From the NCBI GenBank assembly GCA_036937835.1, contig CM072876.1, positions 3,142,001 through 3,206,000 on the forward strand: a stretch of DNA of 64,000 nucleotides, in the 5' to 3' direction. Origin of the DNA: Pampus argenteus (taxonomy: Eukaryota; Chordata; Actinopteri; Scombriformes; Stromateidae). Under the pieces are notes generated by a model. That model was not told the DNA's origin. It saw only the letters and a program-made list of their open reading frames with translations, and did not search any database. Position 1 is the first letter of the stretch; every line of letters starts with the position of its first letter. This document shows, piece by piece, positions 23,396-33,670 of the stretch. The translations under genes were made by a program, and so were the position numbers.

Positions 23396-23925
23396 GTAAG
23401 ACTTTAGTTTCATTATGTAAACTACAGAACAAGGAGTCTGTGAAAGTAGGAATGTTTAAAGTCACTAACAGGATTTATGTAGGTTGTGAAATGTAGGAGG
23501 CTAATATAGACTGTTGTGAAACAGGTCACGTTTCTGCCTGTTGAGCAACACAAGCAAAGACAAGTCGAGGATATTTCACTTAAAAATATCCTGGAAATAT
23601 CAACAGAGAGCTACTGATACAGCAGGCAGTATTAAAGTCAGAATTATCTATTATTATTTCTTTTAAAATCAGTTTTAACGTTATAGAAGTTGCAACGTCT
23701 ACTAAATGACTGCAGTACTGCTTTAATAGTAGTACTGCATAGTACTACCTATAGATATCCTCTATTAGCCTTAAAATAAGAAGCCTTAAATGACACAAAT
23801 GTTCCTCAGTATAACACAGTTAATAAAGTCTATAAGCACTATAAACATATATTTAATAAAGGCTTCACAACACTCTATAATATAGTTTTAAACAGATATA
23901 ATGTACTCTTATAAAGACACTGAAC

Positions 23926-23970
23926 CAGTTAACTGTATATAAAGAAGTTAAAACTAGCTCCACCTCCTGA
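23926..23970 (+). mobile_element. Short fragment of the same dispersed repeat
   Basis: AACTGTATATAAAGAAGTTA followed by AAACTAGCTCCACCTCC matches the 3' part of copies A and B (AACTGTATATAAAGTAGTTG). It is a relic just upstream of tlr5 coding exon 1. Confidence 0.55.
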
Positions 23971-24205
23971 AATAAACCTTTCACAAACACTAACATAATA
24001 TAACACAAGCAGTGATCACTATAATATGAGCACAGTCCAGTTATGACCTCAAAGCAAACGTGTTTTAATTTATTTTTATTATGGGACATAAATGGAAACA
24101 TGAACCTGACAAAGCAAACAGTGAGACACAGTTTCCTCTTGTTCTATGAACCACGTTTAACGTCCTCATCACGACGACTTTAAGCTTTGTTAATGTTTCT
24201 CATAG

Positions 24206-24262
24206 GACAACATGACGTCGCTGGTTCTTCACTGGTTGGTTTTTATTGGTGTTTACATACAG
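24206..24262 (+). other. tlr5: tlr5 coding exon 1 (signal peptide)
   Basis: The acceptor CTCATAG ends at 24205. The ATG at 24212 opens 17 codons (MTSLVLHWLVFIGVYIQ), a typical hydrophobic signal sequence. The exon ends in phase 0 at the donor CAG|GTAAGT (24263). Confidence 0.8.
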
Positions 24263-27200
24263 GTAAGTGAATAAAACTCGTCTTAAAACCTTTAGCTGAA
24301 TACAATTACAAAAAAAAAATACATTAATTAATTAAAGGAATAGTTCAACAACATCAGCAAATCCAAAGATAACTAACTGATATAATAATGTGAACTTCTC
24401 ACCTGCAGGTATCCACATGTTACCCATCATGTACTTTAAAAAACCTTAAAGCTAATTGCGGCTCACGGCGCCACTTTTCGATTCCTGCTCTGCCTCCCAG
24501 CATCACCCACCTCTTCCTGGAGAATAACTACATCCGTGAGATCAACAACTCTTCGCTCCGAAACCTTGAGCAGCTGCAACATTTAGATCTCGGAAGCCAA
24601 CGCATGAAACTCGTAATAAGGAACGATTCTTTCCTCATGCAGAAAAACCTGACTTTGTTGGTCCTAGACGGCAATCGTCACCTTCAGCTGGAGCCGAGAG
24701 CATTTACGGGACTGTCCAATTTACAAAAGCTCGATTTGTCTTACTGCATGTTGAAAAACTCCATACTGACAGAAAACTACCTGCAGCCGCTTTTGTCCTT
24801 AGAAACACTGAATCTCTTTGGTAACAATATAGTGAGACTCCAACCTGGACTGTTCTTTTTAAGACTCACGAAGTTCACAGAGTTAAACCTTAAATTAAAT
24901 CAGATTGACAGATTATGTGAAAAAGATCTTGTTGGTTTCAGGGGGAAGTACTTTGAACACCTGAATCTGAACTCCAACAGGTTATCGACGATGTTTAGCA
25001 GCAGAGATCTTGACTTGAAAGAATGCGGAAACCCTTTTAGAGACATAGCCTTTAATACCCTCGATTTATCCAGCAATGGTTTAAATATAAACAGTTTAAA
25101 AGTATTTTTAAATGCAATAAATGGGACTCAGATTAGTCATTTTATATTATATTCACATATAGGTAAAGGCTTTTCATATAATAACCTACCTGACCCAGAC
25201 AACAGCACATTCGAAGGCCTCATGTATAGCACAGTTAAAACGTTTGATATATCTAATAACTACATAAATGCTTTGCATGTGGGCGTTTTCAGTCCTCTAC
25301 GGAATGTGACGGTAATCAATATCTCCAACAACAAAGTCAATTACATTGAAGAAAATGCCTTCATTGGTCTTCAGGAACATTTACAAATACTCAGCCTGTC
25401 GTTTAACCTTCTGGGAGAAGTACGTTCTCACACGTTTAAACATCTCGCCGAGCTCCTACGGTTGGATTTGTCTTACAACCACATTGGTATATTAGGAAAC
25501 AAAGCGTTTAGTGGTCTTCCCAAATTACAAACATTATCTCTGTCGGGAAACTCGCTACGAAATCTGGGTTCACCCGAACCATTGCCAAGCTTAAATGTTC
25601 TCTTTCTGAATGACAATAAATTGAAATCACTGTACCAAATCGAAATCTTGGGCAGAAACAGTATTATTGTGAACATTGAGGAAAACAAATTAACAAACCT
25701 GAAAGATGTTTATGATATTTTACACAATTTTAAGCGTCTCCAATTTCTTTTCTATGGAGGCAACATCATCAAGTGGTGCAATCCAGATGTTCCAGTACCT
25801 CGTAATAACAGCTTGGTTTGGCTGGATCTTTACGATAGTTCCCTGCAGATAATTTGGGCGAAGGGCAGGTGCCTTGATCTGTTTGATCATCTCGGGAATT
25901 TGCACAAACTGAATTTAAGCTCCAACTCCCTTGAGACTCTCCCACGAGGGATTTTCAGCGGCCTCAGCTCGATCGTAGAGATTGACCTCTCGTCTAATGC
26001 CTTGACTTATCTGCCGCAGGGTGTCTTTCCCGTCAGTCTAAAGAAACTCGACCTCTCAAAAAACCTCTTGGCGTCTCCAGACCCTACAGCTTTTCTGTCT
26101 CTTCACATTCTCAAACTTGAAGAAAACCGGTTCCACTGTGATTGTAATCTCGAGAGGTTCCTGACGTGGTTTTTAGCGACGGATATAATCGAACGGAGGT
26201 CAAGTGAGCAGTACAGATGTGCGTTTCCAGCCTCTTTCAGCAACTTTACACTGCTGGATTACGTCAAGATCTTCGAGCCATGTGAGAAAGATGACGAGAT
26301 GGCCGTCCGAGATCTTAAGTTTGCTCTGTTCATCTTCTCGACCTTCCTCATAATCACAGCCATCTTCACTATGATCGTTTACACACGTCTACGTGGGCGT
26401 ATATTCGTTATCTACAAAAAGGTCGTCAACACGGTTCTCGTTGGCCCTAAACCTCCACCTCTCGTGGAGGAGCTGCAGTACGATGCCTACTTCTGCTTTA
26501 GCGATAGTGACTACAATTGGGTGGAGGCTGCTTTGCTGAAGAAGCTGGATAAGCAGTTTTCAGAAAAGAACATCCTTCGCTGTTGTTTCGAGGCCAGAGA
26601 CTTCTTACCAGGTGAGGATCACCTGTCCAACATTAGGGATGCCATCTGCTGCAGCAGGAAGACTGTGTGCATCGTCTCCAAGGAGTTTCTTAAAGGTACA
26701 GTAAACCTTTACATACAGCTGGATGTTTACACACTGTCTGCTTAATGTTGGGCCTTTTTAAACTCCGTAAATCTCCCAATAGATTTGTTGCACATGTCAA
26801 ATTGGGTCAATTTACACCATTATTACATCACATTATTAAAGTTTAAAAAAAAACTAAACACCAAGTGTGTAACTGAGAACCGAGCAAGCTAGCATGCTAG
26901 CTATCACCATAGTTAAAAGTAAACACTCTTTTTCCTCATTTTCTTTTTTTGAATTTATATAATTAGAAATTAAAGAGTGAAGTAACCGAGTCGTCCCTCT
27001 TTTTTTAGACGGCTGGTGCATGGAGGCGTTCATGTTGGCCCAGGGGTGGACGCTGGAGGAGCGGACAGACATTTTGATTATGTTAGTGGTCGAGAAGGTT
27101 TGTATAATATAATATGTCTGATTCATGTAAGAACTGTAGTTTAAAACATTCACAAGTTAACGAAAATTAGCAAAAGAATGTGAATAAATATCAGTTTTGA

Positions 27201-27906
27201 GATAGACACTGAAGTTAGCATGCTAAACAGCTAGCCCCGACCCCGATAGTGAGTCAATACATCTACTCAACGCTTCATCTTCTACGTTTATAGATTTATT
27301 CAAGCAAACGTTACCTCAATGTTAGCACTGAATTCATATTATGTTCTGTAAAGTAAAGGCGATATGCTGCCCCCAGTTGGTTTGGAGGCATATTGCACCT
27401 TTAAAGTCAGTCAAAAATGTTTTTTTACAGTTTAATTTTTGAGTTTTTTCTCTGTGCTCATTGAAAATCTGATTTTAAGAGGCAGATGTGACTTAGTTTG
27501 GAGCTAATTCTGGTCCAATATTCAACTTACTGTACAAGTATGATGTAAAAACTTCAAACCTCCAGAGCACAAACACTGACAAATGAAAATTATCTGCATA
27601 TTCAAAGAGTAGATGTCTTTTTGTTTTTGTTTTCATACATGTGTTCTTGACCTAAATCTTCATTTTCATAAAATCTGACTGAAGATGACTCACTACCAGC
27701 TGATGAAGAACAACGCGGTCAGAGCTTTTATCCAGAAGAGACAGTACCTCACCTGGCCAGAGGACCCTCAGGACCTGGAGTGGTTTTATGAGCAGCTTGT
27801 CTCAAAGATACTCAAAGACAGCAAAGTGAAGAAACCAGCAGAGGACAAACCTGAGCCGGACGTCCAGCCTCAAAATGAGGAAAGAATCCAGCTTGAGAAC
27901 ATCTGA
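24212..27906 (+). CDS. tlr5: Toll-like receptor 5, membrane form (flagellin receptor)
   Basis: Spliced coding sequence is 24212-24262, 24409-26695, 27009-27097 and 27685-27906, totalling 2649 bases or 882 residues. All introns are GT-AG and phases match. Exon 1 encodes the signal peptide. Exon 2 encodes an LRR N-terminal cap (CYPSC...NC), about twenty leucine-rich repeats, a C-terminal cap (FHCDC...EPC), a membrane span near residues 654-676 and the first half of the TIR domain (from about 705; YDAYFCFSDSD, box 2 RDFLPGE). Exon 3 gives DGWCMEAF and LIMLVVEK. Exon 4 gives YQLMKNN...QYLTWPED, the TLR5-type TIR end. TLR5 recognises bacterial flagellin outside the cell and signals through MyD88. 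The membrane span and TIR distinguish it from the soluble fish form (TLR5S). Human TLR5 has 858 residues with its coding sequence in one exon; here two introns split the TIR. The gene is convergent with disp1, its neighbour in mammals as well. Confidence 0.93.
24409..26695 (+). other. tlr5: tlr5 coding exon 2 (LRR ectodomain, TM, start of TIR)
   Basis: The acceptor CACCTGCAG ends at 24408. The exon continues the frame (VSTCYPSCTL...) for 762 codons plus one base, ending in TTAAAG|GTACAG. The LRR ladder is regular, with many xxLxLxxN motifs and N-glycosylation sites. Codon 83 is an internal Met and not the start, since upstream sequence encodes the LRR cap. Confidence 0.92.
27009..27097 (+). 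other. tlr5: tlr5 coding exon 3 (middle of TIR)
   Basis: An 89-base exon with a pyrimidine-rich acceptor ending TTTTTTAG at 27008 and a GAGAAG|GTTTGT donor. Joined to exon 2 it restores the TLR family motif LKDGWCMEAF (human LRDGWCLEAF) and the strand LIMLVVEK. It is too short to stand out as an open frame. Confidence 0.88.
27685..27906 (+). other. tlr5: tlr5 coding exon 4 (end of TIR and C terminus)
   Basis: The exon follows CTGAAG at 27684 and starts in phase 0. It encodes HYQLMKNNAVRAFIQ and QYLTWPEDPQDLEWF, close to human TLR5 (QYQLMKHQ..., QYLRWPEDFQD). A charged C-terminal tail follows to the stop. The leading Met is an internal residue and not a start. Confidence 0.9.
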
Positions 27907-28124
27907 CTCAACTCAAACCAGCATCCATCACACTGAAGTGTCACGTGTAAGCTAGCAAGTAAACCTTTTAAAAAAAAAAAAAAAAAGTCTGATTTTTAAT
28001 ATGCAAAATAGGTGTTACTGTATGAAGGCACAAAAACAAAAGATTGTTGATACCTGGAAGCTATAAAAGCAGATGAACATGTCGTATGTTCATCAAATAA
28101 GTTTTAAATATTGTTGCTTAATTA

Positions 28125-28130
28125 AATAAA
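28125..28130 (+). terminator. Candidate poly(A) signal of tlr5
   Basis: AATAAA lies about 220 bases after the tlr5 stop codon, followed at once by overlapping AATAAAAT copies. It is the first canonical hexamer downstream. Confidence 0.5.
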
Positions 28131-30359
28131 ATAAAATCAGCATCATTTGTCAAAATGCATTAAGTATAATGTTTGGTAAATATTTGATTGTTTGCTAATA
28201 ATCATGTTATCTAATAATTTATTTGTGTGCAGAATTTTTAACAATAATGAAGAATTTTCACCAAATCAAATCTGTCAGAAAAAATATTTTATATTTTATC
28301 AAGAAAATGTGTATATAAAAAGGTACTTATATTAAAGTTTTTTTTACATAACGATATTGTGTACATTTCTAAATCATAAAACTATTTCTCACTAATTTTC
28401 CTTTATAGGTTTAACTGAATAGTTTTGTCATTGATGTAACTGCTTTTACTGTTTCTAACCACTAGATGGCGAACGTTGGCTGCTTCTTTTACTGTATCTT
28501 CATGTTTGTCTCCAGTTATCAGTGAAAACTCAAGAGTGTTAATTAGTGAGATTTAAGTCGTCACCACATCTGTATAATTGAATATATCTCACATAACACT
28601 ATTTCAATACATCATCTCTCTCTAAGCGAGCGGTTTGTGTCGGACTGCAGGATGACAGTAAATCTGAGGTCACCCTGTTTCCTTTAATGTGAGCTGTGTG
28701 TCTGAAAACAGGAAGCTACTGAACAGAAGGAAGCTTCCTTCCTGTCGGGCCGCGGCCGCCTGCATCCTGCATCCCGTCTTTGGCCTTTATGAGCCAGCTG
28801 CTCCGAACATTACGGCCTCCTGCTGCTTATACACTGCAGACAGTCCATTAATCTGAACACAGTGCAACATTAACATCTGTCCAGCTGCAGTTTATGTTGC
28901 TCTTGTTTATATTTTGAGTTGTTTTTTTTTACCTGCTTAAGTTGAAAATGATATTAATGCCCCTAAAATGTAAAAGGTGTTATTGATACACGTATATATG
29001 AATGCACAGAAAGTGTTTAGCTGTTTGTTTGTTTTCGTTTGATAGAAACGGTTCATAAATATGGAGCCAGAAAACTTACATAAAACAAGTTTAAATTAGA
29101 CAATAAATAAAAGTAAAATATATATATATATGTAAAGCCTTTAACCTCCAATCACTGTTTAAATCTTTACTACCTTTTGTCACTTTCAGGACTCTAAAGA
29201 TAAAAGATTAATGCTTAAAAAAAACCCACTGATATCCAACCAAAATCTAATTTGAAAAGTGGAAGCAAATGTTTACCTTGTAAACAAGATCTGCAGCTCA
29301 GTTATTTAAGGCTTGTGAAATATACTTAGAACAGACACACATGCTCCTGAGAGTCTCTGCCTCATGGCCATAGCTAATATTTAAACCTCAGGATAAGTAA
29401 ATATAATTACTGGGATGCTCACGCAAGCCTGAGGAGGCACACGGCCTCATCTTTTACTGCAGTGATTGAGGAGACTAAAGGCAACCGTGGAGGATCTGAG
29501 CCTGGAGGAAACACAAACCGATCTGTGTGATCCAAAATAATCTTTCCTTCAACACAGAACCATCAAGCGAGCTCGCTGTGGCTGGTTTGCATATGTAATG
29601 TGTTTTTATAGGGCTTGTTTGTTTGTGGAAGTTTGTTTTTGGGGTTAAGAGGGTGTGGTGGGGGGATGAGAGGACAGAACCATGGCGGTACTTTTCCTCT
29701 CTAAGGTTGTTTGTTTGTTTTTTAAGCTAGAGGAGCATTTCTGCATCATTCTGAGGCTTGTGATGATTTAACCATGTTTCCACAGACGTACCAAAATAAT
29801 ATAGTAAATTTGAAAATGTGAAAGCAGCCGTTGAGGAGAGTTTTAATGAGGATTGACTCTGAAAAAATCCACATCAAAAGAAAATCTAGTGAAAACTGAG
29901 GAGCTCTGAAGTAACCGCCTGCTTGACTTTAAACTACAGCATGAAAACGACGGTGTGAATTCACCAAACACAGCCTGTAACCGACTATGAAGCTACTGTC
30001 ATCTTACTGAGAACAGATCAGCCTCCACGTTCCCCACCGGAGAGAAGACGGGGAGCAAAAACGATCAGATGATGACTTCTTGTTTTCCCAGGAGGAAACA
30101 GGTGTTTTCTGCACTAGGTAGGAATGGATTTAGTAGCAATAAAAAAAAAGGGAGACGGAGTCAGGAGAGAAGAGAGATGGAAAAGGAGGAATATGATGTC
30201 TTCATCCGTCACCTGTTTAGAAAGACAACTCCACCAGGCTTTAAATTACAGCTCTGAAATGGTTTTTTCTTATTCAAACTTCTCAGTTGATTTTCGTGTG
30301 ATAAAGCAGGAAAGAAAACAAACTTAACCTCCTTCCTGATCACACTGGACAACTGCAAC

Positions 30360-30600
30360 AAGGTTAAATTAACTAAACCTGCAATAAGTGACCTTTGGCC
30401 ACTTGGGGGCAGCAGAACTGAGCTGTGAATGTGCATTGTAATATAATAACCTTTTAAACATGTTAGCAAACAGTTGCTTATTTACACATACAGAACAACA
30501 ATGGAGTAGTGTTTCTGGTCACCTGATTAATTTAAATCCCATGTTTACTCTTATTTTAGCTGCTTATGGCTCCATTTTCTTCTCTAGCTAATTGCCAACT
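30360..30600 (+). mobile_element. Probable third dispersed teleost repeat
   Basis: CTTTGGCCACTTGGGGGCAG, AACCTTTTAAACATGTTAGC and GCTTATTTACACATACAG follow the order of a repeat I recall from many percomorph genomes. It lies between tlr5 and disp1. A shorter related piece (CTGCCCCCAGTTGG at about 27368) sits in tlr5 intron 3. Confidence 0.45.
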
Positions 30601-31253
30601 TTATCCGTTTGTAGTTTAGTGAAAAATATTGATTATAGCCGCTTTAACTTTGAGTGTAGAAAGTCTTTGTGCTCCTTTAATATTTTGGGAAAAGCTAAAC
30701 CGCAGCCATAAAAACAACAGAAACAGAAACAGACAGAGCAGTCAGCAGGTTTTGTTCCAGTGTTGCCCTGGAAATATAACAAAGAGTTATTCAAAATATA
30801 TATTTGTTAGACAAGCAAAACCACGACTGATGGCAACAGGGTTGCTTTCTTAGTGCTTTGTGCCAAAGTTTTGTCTCCATATAATTAAATGTGTCTGCCT
30901 CAGCAGACCTAAACGTTTCGAGCACTTCTCTCAGTAGGTTCCTAAAATCATTTTATGATTAAGGTTTTGTCTTTTTATGTCATTTTTTATTTGTTTTTTT
31001 TAGTAGAAATGCTGTTAATGGACATTTAAAGATGAGATTTGTATCACAGCTAGTAATAAAATCTGATTATTAGTCAAATCTACATGAGCTTAAACAGCAC
31101 GGCTCAGTTCAAATCTATCCAATGACTGCAGGCCAGGTGTACGAGATAGTGAAGGCGCCAACAGTTATGAGACAATGAAACAGGTGTACACTGTTATGAT
31201 TAAAGATATACTGTACCCTACACTGAATGGAGCCATGTCTCATTTTATGATCG

Positions 31254-31257
<4 letters not shown>

Positions 31258-31310
<53 letters not shown>
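31258..31310 (+). repeat. Compound (GT)n(TA)n microsatellite
   Basis: Twenty-one GT units run directly into a TA run. It lies beyond the disp1 3' end. Confidence 0.95.
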
Positions 31311-31560
31311 CACAGGATGAGCAGAGCAGGACAATAGTGATAAAAAAAAAAAAAAGACATTTTAATCATACAGTACATCTTTTATCTGAGACGTGTTGCG
31401 ACTTGAACAGAAAAAGCACACTGAGAATTTCACACAAGCTCCCACGAATACAAAAAAAAAGTGTCAGGCAACAGCTTGTAAAATATATTGATAATTACAC
31501 ACAATATCACATTATAGATACTGTACGACTTCCTGCCTGTGCAAATGGCTGCTGAATGAG

Positions 31561-31566
31561 TTTATT
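31561..31566 (-). terminator. Candidate poly(A) signal of disp1
   Basis: TTTATT on the + strand is AATAAA on the disp1 strand, about 305 bases past the stop codon. Beyond it the sequence is AT-rich, with a (GT)n/(TA)n microsatellite at 31258-31310. Confidence 0.4.
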
Positions 31567-31870
31567 TTAACACTTTAGCAACAATTTCGGGTGTTTTTTT
31601 TTCTTTTGGTGATTTTACCAGGATGTTAGCTTTAACAATACTGTGTTTCACTGTAAAAAAAAAATTAAAACACATAATCTGGCGTGTGAAGAAGTGGTGA
31701 GTACAGAACATATTTTAGCGGGTCCGTGCTGTTTTTTTATGAAACACATTGAGGCACTTGTTCAACAAACACATCCCAAACCTTTGATTGCACAGAGATG
31801 TATTGTTGTTCCTGTTTTGTTTGTTTTTGTACATTTGCGATTTTGTTGAGGATAAAACTAAAATATGTCG

Positions 31871-33670
31871 TCAACATAAGCTTTCAGAAGAGGGATTAGT
31901 GTTTATTGCAATAGGAGGCACGCTGGTTTCAGTTTTTGGCACGTTAAACTCTGAAGATGAATTGCACTTCACTTTCAACGTCCTGTTAAAACAGTAGAGT
32001 TTCTTTGGAGAGGCGGAGGACGCCCGCTCTCTTTTGGAGTTCCGCTTGGACTTTTTGACATTTTCCTCCCGTGTGACGGGAATACGTTCAGACTTCTCCT
32101 GGTTGCCAGGGATTTTACAACAAACATCCATTTGCATTGTTGTTTCTGTGGTTGACGTGGACACATGATTATCACCACAACAATGGTCACTGACCTTCGC
32201 CTTCTGTCTTTCATGACTGGTTTTGTGTGGTGAGCCAAGTGAGGAGGAGGAGGAGGAGGAGGAGGGGGAGGAAGGACATTGAGTCTGAGGTTGTGTCAGG
32301 GCTGGGGTGCTGATATTTTGGCTACTGTCAGGGCTTGAAGGACTCATTTTTGGGCAATGATTATCCTCTTTTCCAGCAGATACAGTGACCGGACCTGCTG
32401 TGCATCTCTGATCTCTGTTCTGCAGGCTTGCACTGTGGACACAGTATTTCCTGAGATGGCAGCTGTGGGCGGGACCTTGTCTGGGGGTCATTACTCTTCC
32501 CTGGGAGCAGTGGTGGAAATGGGCGGGAGGGCAGTGGACGTAATGCATGTGTGTGTACATGGGGTCCAGGTTTGTAGGTAACAGGCCTGCGTTTTGTTTA
32601 CTCTGGTTGTTTCCTGAGAGGGGGAAGAGCTGAGGCGTGGCCGGGCAGGAAGGTGAGTCCTGGGGTGGCTTAGAACAGGAGTGGGGGGTCCACTGCTGAG
32701 GAGGAGGAGGGTCCCCGCATGTGCAGTTGGTGTTCTGAGAGTACTGACACCTGGATGGTGTCCCGAGAGTGGCTACGATGCCGTTCTCAGGTCCGGCTCT
32801 GCCAGTCTCAGATTTGCTTTTATAATGGATGTGTGAGTAAGGCGCGGAGTGGTGGTGAGGGGGGACTCCGTTGTAAAGCTGAGCACAAACCTCACGATCC
32901 TCTCGAGGTTTATCTTCACTTTTCTGACTGGATGCCAGTGGCTCTAACTCATAATGCTCCACCTCCCCATCCCTGCCGTCAAGCTGGTACTTTCCCAGGT
33001 TGGAGCTCTTGCTTTGAGGTGAGGGGCTTGTGGACGTGACGTCAGAGAAGGCCTGACACTGCATCTTTTTGGGCAGTGGAATCTGGCCGCAGGTGCCCTG
33101 GGGTCCCAGGCAGCGGCACATGCACTGAAAGAAGAAGGTGGCAAAAGCCCAGCTGATGCACATGATCAGCATCATGAAAGTGCCCAGCTGCGTGTAGGCG
33201 AGTACAGTCGAGGGCATCATCATGGCCCCGGCGACAAAGGTGGTCAGCGCTGCCATGGCAATTGCGGAGCCCATTCGGCTGAGGGAGAAGATCACCTTTC
33301 CCTCGCGGTCGGGCTCTGGAGCGAGCCGGTACGCCACTCCATAGTGGACGGCGAAGTCCACCGACAGGCCCACCGCAACGGAAATAGTAACCGACTCCAA
33401 GACATTCAGCTCCCAGCCCAGAAGCACCAGGGAGCCGACGGTGACAAAAATGGTGCCAGCAATCGACAGAATGGCGTACAGGCTGATGATCACATTCCAG
33501 GTGGTCATGAGCATGACGCTGAAAGCCACGGCCACTGACAGCGCCATGGCAACCAGCGTGCCGTCTGACAGACTGTCTTGAAGGTCGTAGAACTCCAAGT
33601 TGCTGATAAACCAGCCGTGGCTGAGACCGGCCGGGGCGTGGCGCAGCTCCTCTGTGATCCAGGTGTCCAC
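31871..33670 (-). other. disp1: disp1 last coding exon (second TM bundle and tail)
   Basis: An 1800-base exon beginning VDTWITEEL after the acceptor TGTTCTAG. It holds TM7-TM12, with GLSVD as the second aspartate motif and RCLGPQGTCGQIPLPKK at the end of the bundle. About 400 residues of low-complexity, His/Cys/Ser-rich cytoplasmic tail follow, with a basic stretch near KKSKRNSKRER. The stop codon is at 31871-31873. Confidence 0.95.

Larger units (their letters stand above)
27907..31870. other. Convergent intergenic region between tlr5 and disp1
   Basis: It holds the 3' UTRs of both genes, a probable dispersed repeat (30360-30600) and a microsatellite. A more GC-rich patch at about 28640-28860 contains the 16-base palindrome GAAGGAAGCTTCCTTC (28726-28741). 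No coding sequence was recognised. Confidence 0.6.

Noticed and set aside
24604..26745. tlr5 as a single-exon gene starting at 24604 and ending at 26745
   Set aside because: That reading lacks the signal peptide and LRR cap and truncates the TIR. Adding exons 1, 3 and 4 restores all TLR5 motifs in frame.
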